64,000 nt of DNA from Palsa-360 sp963710315 (lineage in GTDB: Bacteria; Acidobacteriota; Terriglobia; Acidiferrales; UBA7541), in assembly GCA_963710315.1 (NCBI GenBank), contig CAVPZW010000008.1, positions 248,001 through 312,000 of the forward strand, written 5' to 3'. The notes under the pieces were generated by a model, which worked only from the letters and a program-made list of their open reading frames with translations, made no database searches and had not been told where the DNA came from. Position 1 is the stretch's first letter. Each line of letters starts with the position of its first letter. Both the position numbers and the translations under genes were made by a program. This document shows positions 15,525 to 23,775 of this stretch, piece after piece.

Positions 15525-17384
15525 ATGAAGAATTCGAGCCGTGATTTTCGGCCCCGCTATGCTCTATTTCTGCTTTTGACAGTTCTTGGAAGTCTTGCGC
15601 CTGCGCGGTCGCAGCAACCTGCGGCGCTGGTCATAGAAGGCGGCACGCTGATTGACGGCAATGGCGGAGCGCCCATTCAAGATGCAGAGGTGGTGATTCA
15701 GGGAAACAAGATCACCAGCGTTTCGCGCAAAGGGCAAGCGGCATATCCCGCGAACGCCTGGATCATCAAGGCGGACGGAAAGTACGTTCTTCCCGGCCTC
15801 TTCGATTCGCAGAATTCCTACAGTTGGTATTTCGGCGAGGCCATGCTCAATCACGGCATCACCTCGACCGTCGATGTGGGCACCACCGGTGAATCAGCCG
15901 TGCCCTATCGCGACGCCGTATTCCACGGCAAGACCAGAGGTCCGCGAGCGTTTACGGGAGTATCCAGGCTCAGCGTCAACCCCAATCCTCTGGTTAACAC
16001 GGGCCTGGAAAATCCGCTGACGCACACGCGCGTCCCAAAATCGGCCGAGGAAACGCGCCAACTGGTGAGAGCCTGGATTGCAGCCGGCGCCGATTACATC
16101 CTTACCTATGACGGCGCTCTCCCCATGGATTACTACCAAGCCGCATACGATGAGGCCAACAAAGCGGGCAAGCCCTTTTTCACGCGAGCCTATGGCCCTG
16201 TCCTGTTTCCAAAGGATGCCGCGCTTTTGGGCGCATCAAATTTGCCTCACTCCGCGGGAATCGGCATTGCGGTCACCAAGGATCCTTCCAAGTTCAAGCA
16301 GGGACGAGACGACAGAAATGAACTCGACCGCTATGCGGAAATGGACGACGCCAAGGCGCGCGACCTGATCCAGGTGCTGGTGGCGCACCACGTGTCTCTG
16401 ACGCCCACTTTCATGATCAATTTTCCCGGATATCCAAAGGAATGGGATCAATTCACGGCGGAAGCGCGGGAGTTCTTCAAGAATCCTGAACTTCTTGGTT
16501 ACTATCCGCCGAACGCGGTGCGCTCCGCCTTGCAAAGTTACGTTCGAATTGACCAGGGAGAGCTGCGCGAGCGGCGCATGAAGGGTTTCGTGAACGCCAT
16601 GCGATTCCACAAAATGTTTGTGGATGCCGGAGGACATCTGGTGGTCTCCGGGAACACCAACGACGCCTGGGTGCCGGGGGTAGACCTGCATGAAGAAATG
16701 CAAATCATGGCCGATGCCGGCCTCACGCCCATGCAGATTATCCAAGGATCGACTAAATATGCGGCGGAGATGCTGCGCAAGCAAGATCTGCTCGGCACGG
16801 TGGAGGCCGGAAAACTGGCCGATGTGATCATCGTCAATGCCAATCCTCTGCAGGATATCAAGAACCTGGACAAGATCAACACCGTCATTCAAGACGGCAA
16901 GGTCGTGGAACTCGGCTATCACGCCAATTACACCAGCCCCTTTGCCAATGTGGCTTCCGGAACGATCAGCGTGGAGGGACTGCCCTGGGCGGTCGAATTG
17001 AAGAAGGCCAGCCGCGGCGGAGAAGGCGGACCGCAGAGGGGACCCGACGACGGGACAATTCCGGATCCTGCGGCCTCGCCGCAGCCAGCCATCGAATCGC
17101 TGAACCCAATTATCGTGACGCAGGGCGATCCTGCAACGGTCACGCTCACGGGATTCAACTTCGTGCGCAAGTCGGCTGTCTATTTCAAGGGCAAGCTTGT
17201 GCCGTTCCGAGCGGTAAGCTCCACGGAAATTCAGGTCACGCTCGATGGGGAAGCCTTGCGCCAAGCGGGCAGATTCGACTTGGTGGTGAAAAATCCCGAG
17301 CCGATGGATATGTTTTTTGTGAGGAGCATGTGGGGCAACGGAACGTCAAACGTCGCCCACCTCATCGTGAATTACAAATATTGA
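15525..17384 (+). CDS. Secreted amidohydrolase-fold protein without the metal site, with C-terminal IPT/TIG domain
   Basis: Product of 619 aa with a signal peptide (about 1-30, ending APARSQ), an amidohydrolase TIM barrel with its flanking beta-sandwich (LVIEGGTLIDGNGG...), and a C-terminal Ig-like IPT/TIG domain (PIIVTQGDPATVTLTGFNF onward). In working imidazolonepropionase-like amidohydrolases PGLID is followed by HxH; here the same place reads PGLFDSQNSY. The later Lys/His ligands read DYILTYDG and PFFTRAYG, and the GTDAG loop reads SGNTNDAW. Only the histidine in NLPHSAG is kept. The protein is therefore probably a non-catalytic relative. The ATG at 15525 has TGGAGGA 4 bases before it. 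No operon partner. Confidence 0.82.
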   Translation: MKNSSRDFRPRYALFLLLTVLGSLAPARSQQPAALVIEGGTLIDGNGGAPIQDAEVVIQGNKITSVSRKGQAAYPANAWIIKADGKYVLPGLFDSQNSYSWYFGEAMLNHGITSTVDVGTTGESAVPYRDAVFHGKTRGPRAFTGVSRLSVNPNPLVNTGLENPLTHTRVPKSAEETRQLVRAWIAAGADYILTYDGALPMDYYQAAYDEANKAGKPFFTRAYGPVLFPKDAALLGASNLPHSAGIGIAVTKDPSKFKQGRDDRNELDRYAEMDDAKARDLIQVLVAHHVSLTPTFMINFPGYPKEWDQFTAEAREFFKNPELLGYYPPNAVRSALQSYVRIDQGELRERRMKGFVNAMRFHKMFVDAGGHLVVSGNTNDAWVPGVDLHEEMQIMADAGLTPMQIIQGSTKYAAEMLRKQDLLGTVEAGKLADVIIVNANPLQDIKNLDKINTVIQDGKVVELGYHANYTSPFANVASGTISVEGLPWAVELKKASRGGEGGPQRGPDDGTIPDPAASPQPAIESLNPIIVTQGDPATVTLTGFNFVRKSAVYFKGKLVPFRAVSSTEIQVTLDGEALRQAGRFDLVVKNPEPMDMFFVRSMWGNGTSNVAHLIVNYKY

Positions 17385-17470
17385 TTCGCTTCCGATGCCC
17401 AACAAAGGCGGCGGACTCGATAAGGGGAAGCTCATAGGCTTGAACAGGCTGCGGAAAAACTCTCCAAACA

Positions 17471-17561
17471 TTTTGTCATTCCGAGCGGAGCGAGGAATCT
17501 CTCTTTCTTTTCCATGAGTTAAACCACGGAGAGATTCCTCGCTCCGCTCGGAATGACAAAA
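17471..17561. repeat. Long inverted repeat, TCATTCCGAGCG...AGGAATCTC type
   Basis: Left arm 17471-17502 and right arm 17531-17561 are almost perfectly complementary over about 30 bases. A very similar element lies at 45221-45311. It fills most of the gap between the amidohydrolase-like gene and the DUF4136 gene, and is followed by GAAGCCTGAGCTAC, a fragment of the other repeat family. Confidence 0.85.
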
Positions 17562-17654
17562 TAAATTACCTTTTCCGCAATCTCTTGAAGCCTGAGCTAC
17601 GGAAATGTCTGGCAGCGCTGATACACTACGCCGGACTTCACGCGGAGGTGGAAA

Positions 17655-18230
17655 TTGTCTCAGCTTGCTAATTTGCAGTGTGCATGCAAACGAACACAGC
17701 GCATGATGCCGGGCGCGCTGCAGGCGCTTGCATTGCTCGTTCTCGGCCTGCTCGCCACGCAGGTCACGCGGGCGCAGAAGGTTACCATGGAGTTCGACCA
17801 GACCATCGACTTCAGCAAGTACAAAACGTTCGCGATCCGCGACGGCCAGTTGAACAGCAAGAATCCCGCCTTGAACAGCGAACTGGTGAAGAAACAGATT
17901 GAGGCGGACATCCAGAGCGATCTTACCGCGAAGGGCCTTACCATGGTGACCAGCGGGGCTTCCGACCTCAATGTGCGGTACACATTCGGAGCCGCGCGCA
18001 AGACCGAGCTTGAGGCTTATCCGGCAGGTTGGTATGGAATCGGCACGCGCTACGTCCGAGTGCCCTATGCCGAAGGCACTCTGGTGATCGATCTGCGCGA
18101 TCCCACAACGCGTTCGCTGGTGTGGCGCGCCATCGCCGCCGAGGACAAAAGCGACGCCAGCAAAATTCAAGGCAAGCTCAATGACATGGTCAAGAAAGCC
18201 ATCGACAAATATCCGCCGAAGAAAAAGTAG
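17655..18230 (+). CDS. Secreted DUF4136-type protein
   Basis: 191-aa envelope protein of unknown function. A hydrophobic signal (ALQALALLVLGLLATQVTRA) leads into the DUF4136 pattern: VTMEFDQTIDFSKYKTFAI, then alternating LVKKQIEADIQSDLTAKGLT, DLNVRYTFGA and GTLVIDLRDPTTRSLVWRAI. The domain ends with KLNDMVKKAIDKYPPKKK. The TTG at 17655 follows GGAGGTG by 4 bases; an ATG at 17703 would give a more usual signal peptide, so the start is open. Family members are often exported lipoproteins in Bacteroidetes and Acidobacteria. No lipobox cysteine is clear here. Confidence 0.8.
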   Translation: MSQLANLQCACKRTQRMMPGALQALALLVLGLLATQVTRAQKVTMEFDQTIDFSKYKTFAIRDGQLNSKNPALNSELVKKQIEADIQSDLTAKGLTMVTSGASDLNVRYTFGAARKTELEAYPAGWYGIGTRYVRVPYAEGTLVIDLRDPTTRSLVWRAIAAEDKSDASKIQGKLNDMVKKAIDKYPPKKK

Positions 18231-18300
18231 TGTGAGGGATGGACTGAAATCCAGAAATTGCCTGCAAGGAAGAACCGGAGTTTCTGCCTGGCTCCGAGCC

Positions 18301-18331
18301 CGCACTCTTCACATTTCTTGTGAAGAGTGCG
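18301..18331. terminator. Perfect hairpin between convergent genes, probable bidirectional terminator
   Basis: CGCACTCTTCAC (18301-18312) pairs perfectly with GTGAAGAGTGCG (18320-18331) around a 7-base loop. It lies between the DUF4136 gene and the converging gltA. No clear T-run on either side, so termination efficiency is uncertain. Confidence 0.45.
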
Positions 18332-18425
18332 ATGCCCGAAAAACCACTTTCTCAAAAGCTTCCTTACATTCCCAACTTAAGCGGTACCGCTCAGCCTGCG
18401 GTGCACAGGGCCCAAACTCGCGAAC

Positions 18426-19715
18426 CTAGCTTCTCTTCTCCATCGGTGCGTAGGGACGCAGGTCGTGGCCCATGAAAATCTGGCGCGGGCGCGCGATCTT
18501 TTGCTCGGGATCGAGCAGCATCTCTTCCCACTGCGCGATCCAGCCGCTGGTGCGCGGAATTGCGAACAGCACCGGGAACATGGTTACAGGAAAGCCCATG
18601 GATTGATAGATCAGGCCGGTATAAAAATCCACGTTGGGATAGAGCTTGCGCGTGACGAAGTAGTCGTCCTCAAGGGCGATGCGCTCGCATTCCAAGGCGA
18701 TATTCAGCAGCGGATTGCGGCCCATGATTTCGAAGACGCCGTCGGCCACTCCCTTGATGATGCGCGCGCGTGGGTCGTAGTTCTTGTAGACGCGATGGCC
18801 AAAGCCCATGAGCTTGGTTTCGCCGGCCTTCACGCGCTTGATGAACGCGGGCACGTTGGACAGCGAGCCGATCTCCAGCAGCATGCGTAGGACTTCCTCG
18901 TTTGCGCCGCCGTGCAGCGGGCCGTACAGCGCAGCGGTGGCCGCGGCAGTCGCCGAAAATGGATCCACGTGCGAGCTGCCCACGCAGCGCATGGCATTCG
19001 CCGAACAATTCTGCTCGTGGTCCGCATGTAGAATGAACAGCACGTCCAGCGCGTGCTCCAGCGTCGGATTCGGGCGGTATTTCAGCTCGGACGTTTTGAA
19101 CAGCATGTTCAGGAAATTTCCGGCGTAACTCAGGTCGTTGTCCGGATAGGCAAATGGCATGCCCAGGCTGTGCCGGTAAGAAAACGCTGCCAGCGTTGGC
19201 ATCTTGCCGATCAAGCGGTAGGTCTGCTTTTGGCGCGACTCTTTGTTGAAGATGTCTTTCGCCTCTGGATAAAAGGTGGAGAGCGCCGCGATCGCCGAAA
19301 TCATCATGCCCATGGGATGGGCGTCGTAATGAAATCCGTCTAAAAATTTCTTCACCGATTCGTGGATGAAGGTGTGGTGCGTGACGTGGTACGTCCATTC
19401 TTCCAGTTGCGAGCGGGTGGGCAACTCGCCATGCAAAATCAAATAGGCCGTTTCGAGATAGGTGCTCTTCTCGGCCAGTTCCTCGATCGAATAGCCGCGG
19501 TATCGCAGGATGCCTTTGTCGCCATCGATATAGGTGATCTTGCTCTGACACAAGGCCGTATTGTTGAAGGCCGGGTCGTAGCTCATCATCCCGAATTCAT
19601 CGGGCTGCACCTTGATTTGTCTCAGATCGGTGGCGCGGATCGTATCGTTCTTGATGGGAACTTCGTAAACTTTTCCCGTGCGGTTATCGGTGATGGATAG
19701 AGTATCCCGGCTCAT
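18426..19715 (-). CDS. gltA: Citrate synthase
   Basis: Condenses acetyl-CoA and oxaloacetate to citrate, the entry step of the TCA cycle. From the ATG at 19715 the protein is 429 aa, almost equal to the E. coli enzyme (427). Catalytic residues are visible: H268 in GPLHGGANEE, H307 in GFGHRVYKNYDPR and D363 in NVDFYTG; HADHEQNCSAN is also conserved. The N-terminal beta-domain typical of the NADH-sensitive hexameric type is present. An in-frame TTG at 19778 would add 21 residues and is less likely. Upstream is an unusually long AT-rich non-coding region that must contain its promoter. Confidence 0.96.
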   Translation of the reverse strand: MSRDTLSITDNRTGKVYEVPIKNDTIRATDLRQIKVQPDEFGMMSYDPAFNNTALCQSKITYIDGDKGILRYRGYSIEELAEKSTYLETAYLILHGELPTRSQLEEWTYHVTHHTFIHESVKKFLDGFHYDAHPMGMMISAIAALSTFYPEAKDIFNKESRQKQTYRLIGKMPTLAAFSYRHSLGMPFAYPDNDLSYAGNFLNMLFKTSELKYRPNPTLEHALDVLFILHADHEQNCSANAMRCVGSSHVDPFSATAAATAALYGPLHGGANEEVLRMLLEIGSLSNVPAFIKRVKAGETKLMGFGHRVYKNYDPRARIIKGVADGVFEIMGRNPLLNIALECERIALEDDYFVTRKLYPNVDFYTGLIYQSMGFPVTMFPVLFAIPRTSGWIAQWEEMLLDPEQKIARPRQIFMGHDLRPYAPMEKRS

Positions 19716-20456
19716 GCGGGTGGTCCCTTCTGCGGCAACCTGCGTCTCAGGTTTAGTTGGATTCGGCGCGGCTTCCAATTCTATAAGAAGCTGCCCCGAA
19801 AGAATTTACACTAACTTTGCGTTTTGCGGGAGTGGTATCGCGTCAAAATCGATAATTTATGAGTACGGTGTTGCCTGGAAGTTCCCTCAATGAAACAGGT
19901 GTTGTGCGACGCAAACTGCGCAAATTTCGCCTGTGACCCTTTAGAGGCGAAAACCACCTAATATAGTTTTTGACCCCGAAATACCCGGAGGAGACTTTAG
20001 CGATTCCAATTCCTCGTCCGGATAGTTGCTATCATATTGAAATAAAATAACTTGCTATCAATAGTCGTTTTGTGATTATTTTCCATCGTATTCAGAATAA
20101 ATTTGCAGAATTTTGCGGATTTTGCCTCGATTCGATCCCTGGGGGGCAGCCCCCAATCTTCCGGCCAGCATCGACTTGACTAAATTTAAGAGATGCGAGA
20201 GCGCTCAAAAGATTGAGCACGCGCTTTCAGGGATATACCTCACAAGTAGAATGCGTTTGATAAACTTGACATACCAGCTTGCAAAAAATTGTAGTGATCG
20301 CACTGCGCATCTTTTTCAATGGTTTGCCCATGTTGCTTGCCGCCGTATTCAGAAAAATTCGCTTAAAGTTTTTCAACTAGACACCCCCGCTGACCATTGA
20401 TAGACACCTGAAGTTCACGACGGAATGACCCGCCGGCGCGCATCGCGATACCTAAA
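19716..20456. other. AT-rich region without a convincing gene
   Basis: About 740 bases between gltA and the ABC permease, visibly richer in A and T than its neighbours (for example 20021-20110). Open frames such as 20113-20400 on the plus strand have no family features, no ribosome-binding site and unusual codon use. It must include the gltA promoter; I cannot place it with confidence. It could also be the remains of a lost gene. Confidence 0.5.
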
Positions 20457-22214
20457 CTAGCTTTCCAGCTTGAAGCGCGTGGCGGCCAGGCGGTACAGCC
20501 GTTGCCAAAGCGTGCGATTTACCGCCACAACGATGAGCGACATCATGATCGTGGCCGCCAGAAGGACCGGCAGATTTCCGGAATCGGTTGCGCGGCTGAT
20601 CGCAGCGCCCAGCCCGCTCACTGAGAGCGTTTCCCCTCGAAAGTGAAAATACTCCGCCACGATGCTGGCGTTCCATGCGCCGCCTGACGCGGTGAGCATC
20701 CCCGTCACCAGGTATGGAAAAATCGCCGGTAGGATCAAGCGCCGCCATCGCTCCCAGCGGGTGAAGCGAAAAACGGTTGAGGCTTCCTTCAAGTCCGTGG
20801 GAATTGCCATGGCTCCCGCAATCACATTGAACAGGATGTACCATTGCGTGCCGAGCAGCATCAGCGCCATCGCGGCGATGCCCATGCCGCCGCCGACTCG
20901 AATCAAGAGAAGTAAGAGCACGGGGAACAGTGCGGTGGCGGGAACTGACGCGGCAATTTGCACGATGGGCTGCGCGATCTTCGCTACCCGCGGAGTCGTT
21001 CCAATCCAAACGCCCACGGGAACGGTCCAGAGCGCGCCCAGAACCAGCGAGGCGTTCACGCGGAGGAATGTGAAGGCTGCGTCACGCGCAAGGAGAATAA
21101 GCTGCTGCTGCCCTAGATGCGAAATCGTGGCAAGCGCGCGGTAGGCAAGCCACGCCATGGCCGCCACAATCAGCGCTGCACAGGCGCGCAGCGCCCATTT
21201 CCTGAAGCGATTCTTCGGTGCGGGTGTCTCCTCACGGCCGGCAATTGTTTTCAGGGCGAATGCGCGAGTCACGCGCTCTTCCATCGGATATATCGCGATA
21301 CGATAAAATGTGGAGAGAATTCCCGACCTTCGCAGCACTTTCAGCACAAACGATTGCGGTGGAACGCCCTCCACGCTCTCAAATTTCAACTTGTCCGACC
21401 AGGCGATGGCCGGCCGCCACACCAGTTGATCCAGCAGCACGACCACCGCGATCATGGCCGCCATTCCCCACAGGATGGCGCGTGTATCTCCGGCCCCTGC
21501 GGCCACCTGCAAATAGGAGCCCAGCCCCGGCAACCGGAAATCGCGCGTGCCGAGAACGAACATTTCGCAGGCCATCAGGAAGAACCAGCCGCCGGCCACG
21601 GACATCATCGAATTCCACACCAGCCCAATCGCCGCAAACGGCAGTTCCAGCTCGGTGAATCGCTGCCACGCGCTGAAGCGATACAGCCGCGCGGCCTCAT
21701 CCAGCTCGCGCGGGATTCCCTTGAGCGATGCGTAGAAGCTGAACGCAATGTTCCACGCCTGCCCCGTGAAAATCAGCAGGATGGAACCGAGTTCCAGGCC
21801 GATCTGCCTTTTCGGGAAAAGCGCGACCATCGCCAGCATCACTCCCGGGAGAAAACTCAGCACGGGAATGGATTGCAGAATGTCCAGTAATGGAAGCAGG
21901 ATTTTCGCCGCGCGATCGGATTTTGCCGCCGCAAGCCCGTATCCCAACGCAAACAACAGCGACAAAATATAGGCAATTGCGATCCGAACGAAAGAGTATG
22001 CCGCGTACAGGGGTAAAGCGCGGGGACTGGAGGAAATATTCGCCACCGCCGTGAAGGGAGCAAGCCAAATGCGCCCGGATGCAAACAGCGCGTACAGAAT
22101 TGCCAGAAGCCCAGCGAAGACGGATACGTCCGCTGTGAAGGAACTTTTCCACCGTGCGCGTTCGGAAATGACGCGCAAGACAGATGGGCGATGGGGCATG
22201 GGCTCGGTGTTCAT
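20457..22214 (-). CDS. ABC transporter permease, two permease domains fused (NitT/TauT-like)
   Basis: Inner-membrane component of 585 aa carrying two complete binding-protein-dependent permease domains in one chain. Each half has its own EAA-type cytoplasmic loop for the ATPase: PRELDEAARLYRFSAWQRF in the first and PTDLKEASTVFRFTRWERW in the second. About ten to twelve hydrophobic segments can be seen. The architecture pairs with ATPases having an extra C-terminal domain, and exactly such a gene lies 22 bases upstream on the same strand. No substrate-binding protein gene is next to the pair, so the substrate, and even import, remain inferred from similarity to nitrate/sulfonate/taurine systems. 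Confidence 0.88.
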   Translation of the reverse strand: MNTEPMPHRPSVLRVISERARWKSSFTADVSVFAGLLAILYALFASGRIWLAPFTAVANISSSPRALPLYAAYSFVRIAIAYILSLLFALGYGLAAAKSDRAAKILLPLLDILQSIPVLSFLPGVMLAMVALFPKRQIGLELGSILLIFTGQAWNIAFSFYASLKGIPRELDEAARLYRFSAWQRFTELELPFAAIGLVWNSMMSVAGGWFFLMACEMFVLGTRDFRLPGLGSYLQVAAGAGDTRAILWGMAAMIAVVVLLDQLVWRPAIAWSDKLKFESVEGVPPQSFVLKVLRRSGILSTFYRIAIYPMEERVTRAFALKTIAGREETPAPKNRFRKWALRACAALIVAAMAWLAYRALATISHLGQQQLILLARDAAFTFLRVNASLVLGALWTVPVGVWIGTTPRVAKIAQPIVQIAASVPATALFPVLLLLLIRVGGGMGIAAMALMLLGTQWYILFNVIAGAMAIPTDLKEASTVFRFTRWERWRRLILPAIFPYLVTGMLTASGGAWNASIVAEYFHFRGETLSVSGLGAAISRATDSGNLPVLLAATIMMSLIVVAVNRTLWQRLYRLAATRFKLES

Positions 22215-22236
22215 TGGTGGCGCGGAGTGCGGAGCG

Positions 22237-23601
22237 TCATGGCTTGGTCCGGGTTAGCCGGCCTGTCACCGAATCGTAGTCGAAGAGTTCCGCGTAGCGG
22301 CCCCATTGGATGGCCGTATCGAGCTGCAGGCGCACTTCGTCCTCGCTGAAATGTTCGTCCAGCAAATCATGGAAGAATTCCAGAAGCATGGTGCCGTCAG
22401 CCTTGGCTTGCAACGCGGAAGCCATTTGTTGCAGCAGTGGCACATGCGCCAGCAGGGCATCGCGGAACAGTTCCTTGCGCCGTTGAATGCCGCCGCCGGC
22501 AAGCTCGCGCCCCAGCTCGGTGATTTCCGCGTCGCCCTGCTCGACGCGCGCGAACCCCAGCAGAGCGCAGGCGTCCACGATCGGCAGCAAATCGTCGGAT
22601 TCGAGCATCAGCTGGTGGGAAAGGCGGTGCAAATCTTGGCGCCCGCCATGGTCCACCAGAATTTCCAGCAGGCCGGCGATACCTCCGGCACGCACATGCG
22701 GCAGCCTCAGGTAGCGAGGCGCGGGGGAGGCGGCCACGGGCTGCGCGGGCGCCGCTTTCATTTCCGCGGGGATTTCATGCTGCACATCGGGCTCTGTCAG
22801 CACACGGTAAATGTGGTTGACCAGAGCCTCGAAGGCTTCCGATTTCCGGCTGCGCGGCTGCGCCAGCGTGATTTCAAAATCCTCGCGAATCCGTGCCGGG
22901 TGGCTGGCCAGCACGATCACGCGGTCGGCCAGCACCACGGCCTCTTCGATATTGTGCGTAACGATAAAAATCGCGCGCGTGGGAATTTTGCGATCGTTCC
23001 ACAGCTCCATCAATTCGCCACGCAGCGTTTCGGCCGTCAAAACGTCCAGCGCGGAAAATGGTTCGTCCATGAACAGCACTTCCGGCTCGATCACCAGCGC
23101 ACGCGCGAACCCCACGCGCTGCTTCATCCCTCCGGAAAGTTCCTTTGGGTAGGCGTTCTCGAATCCGTCCAGCCCCACCGAGTCCAGGATGCGCATGGCG
23201 CGCTGGTGGCGTTCGAGCGGCGGCACTCCGCGCGCCTCCAGCGGCGCCTCCACGTTTTGCAGAACCGTCAGCCACGGAAACAGCGCAAAACTTTGGAACA
23301 CGATCCCCACATTGGGCGGCTTGTCCGAGAGTTTCTTGCCGTGCCAAAGCACCTCTCCGGCCGACGGTCGCGACAGCCCGGTCAGCATGCGCAAAAGCGT
23401 GGATTTGCCGCAGCCCGATGGTCCCAGCAGCGCCAGAATCTTTCCCGGCATGATTTTAATGTCCGTCGGGGAAATGACTTCGATGTGGCCGCCGTCCGGC
23501 TGCGCGTAAAATTTCTCCAGCGCCAACCCTTCCAGAATCGGCTGGTTGTTTTCGCCATCAGGAAGCTCAGCCGCCAATGCATTGTTGTTGGTTTGCGACA
23601 C
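22237..23601 (-). CDS. ABC transporter ATPase with C-terminal AAA-associated domain
   Basis: 454-aa ATPase that powers the fused permease encoded just downstream. Residues about 20-265 are a NitT/TauT/SsuB-type ABC domain: Walker A GPSGCGKS at 60-67, Q-loop in GIVFQSFALFPWLT, signature LSGGMKQRVGFARAL, Walker B VLFMDEPFSALD and the switch His in IVTHNIEEAV. After a Pro/Ala-rich linker, residues from about 290 to the end form a separate helical domain (VRAGGIAGLLEILVDHGG ... AIQWGRYAELFDYDSVTGRL) of the kind annotated as C-terminal AAA-associated, probably regulatory. GTG start. With the permease it forms a two-gene operon. Confidence 0.9.
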   Translation of the reverse strand: MSQTNNNALAAELPDGENNQPILEGLALEKFYAQPDGGHIEVISPTDIKIMPGKILALLGPSGCGKSTLLRMLTGLSRPSAGEVLWHGKKLSDKPPNVGIVFQSFALFPWLTVLQNVEAPLEARGVPPLERHQRAMRILDSVGLDGFENAYPKELSGGMKQRVGFARALVIEPEVLFMDEPFSALDVLTAETLRGELMELWNDRKIPTRAIFIVTHNIEEAVVLADRVIVLASHPARIREDFEITLAQPRSRKSEAFEALVNHIYRVLTEPDVQHEIPAEMKAAPAQPVAASPAPRYLRLPHVRAGGIAGLLEILVDHGGRQDLHRLSHQLMLESDDLLPIVDACALLGFARVEQGDAEITELGRELAGGGIQRRKELFRDALLAHVPLLQQMASALQAKADGTMLLEFFHDLLDEHFSEDEVRLQLDTAIQWGRYAELFDYDSVTGRLTRTKP

Positions 23602-23775
23602 GCGCGCATTATGTACGATTTAGCTTGCGCCCGAAAGGCGGGAAATGCGCAGGCAGCAGTCGATCTTGCGAATCCCGACGAAAAATTGAATTGCCGGGGA
23701 TTCAATTTTTCGTCTTTGCTTCGGAAAGCAATGCAGTGACAGCAGCAAGGCTGCCTGTCTGTATAATGGCCGGCA

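Noticed and set aside
20113..20400. 95-codon open frame in the AT-rich gap
   Set aside because: No ribosome-binding site, no family features, composition as the surrounding non-coding DNA.
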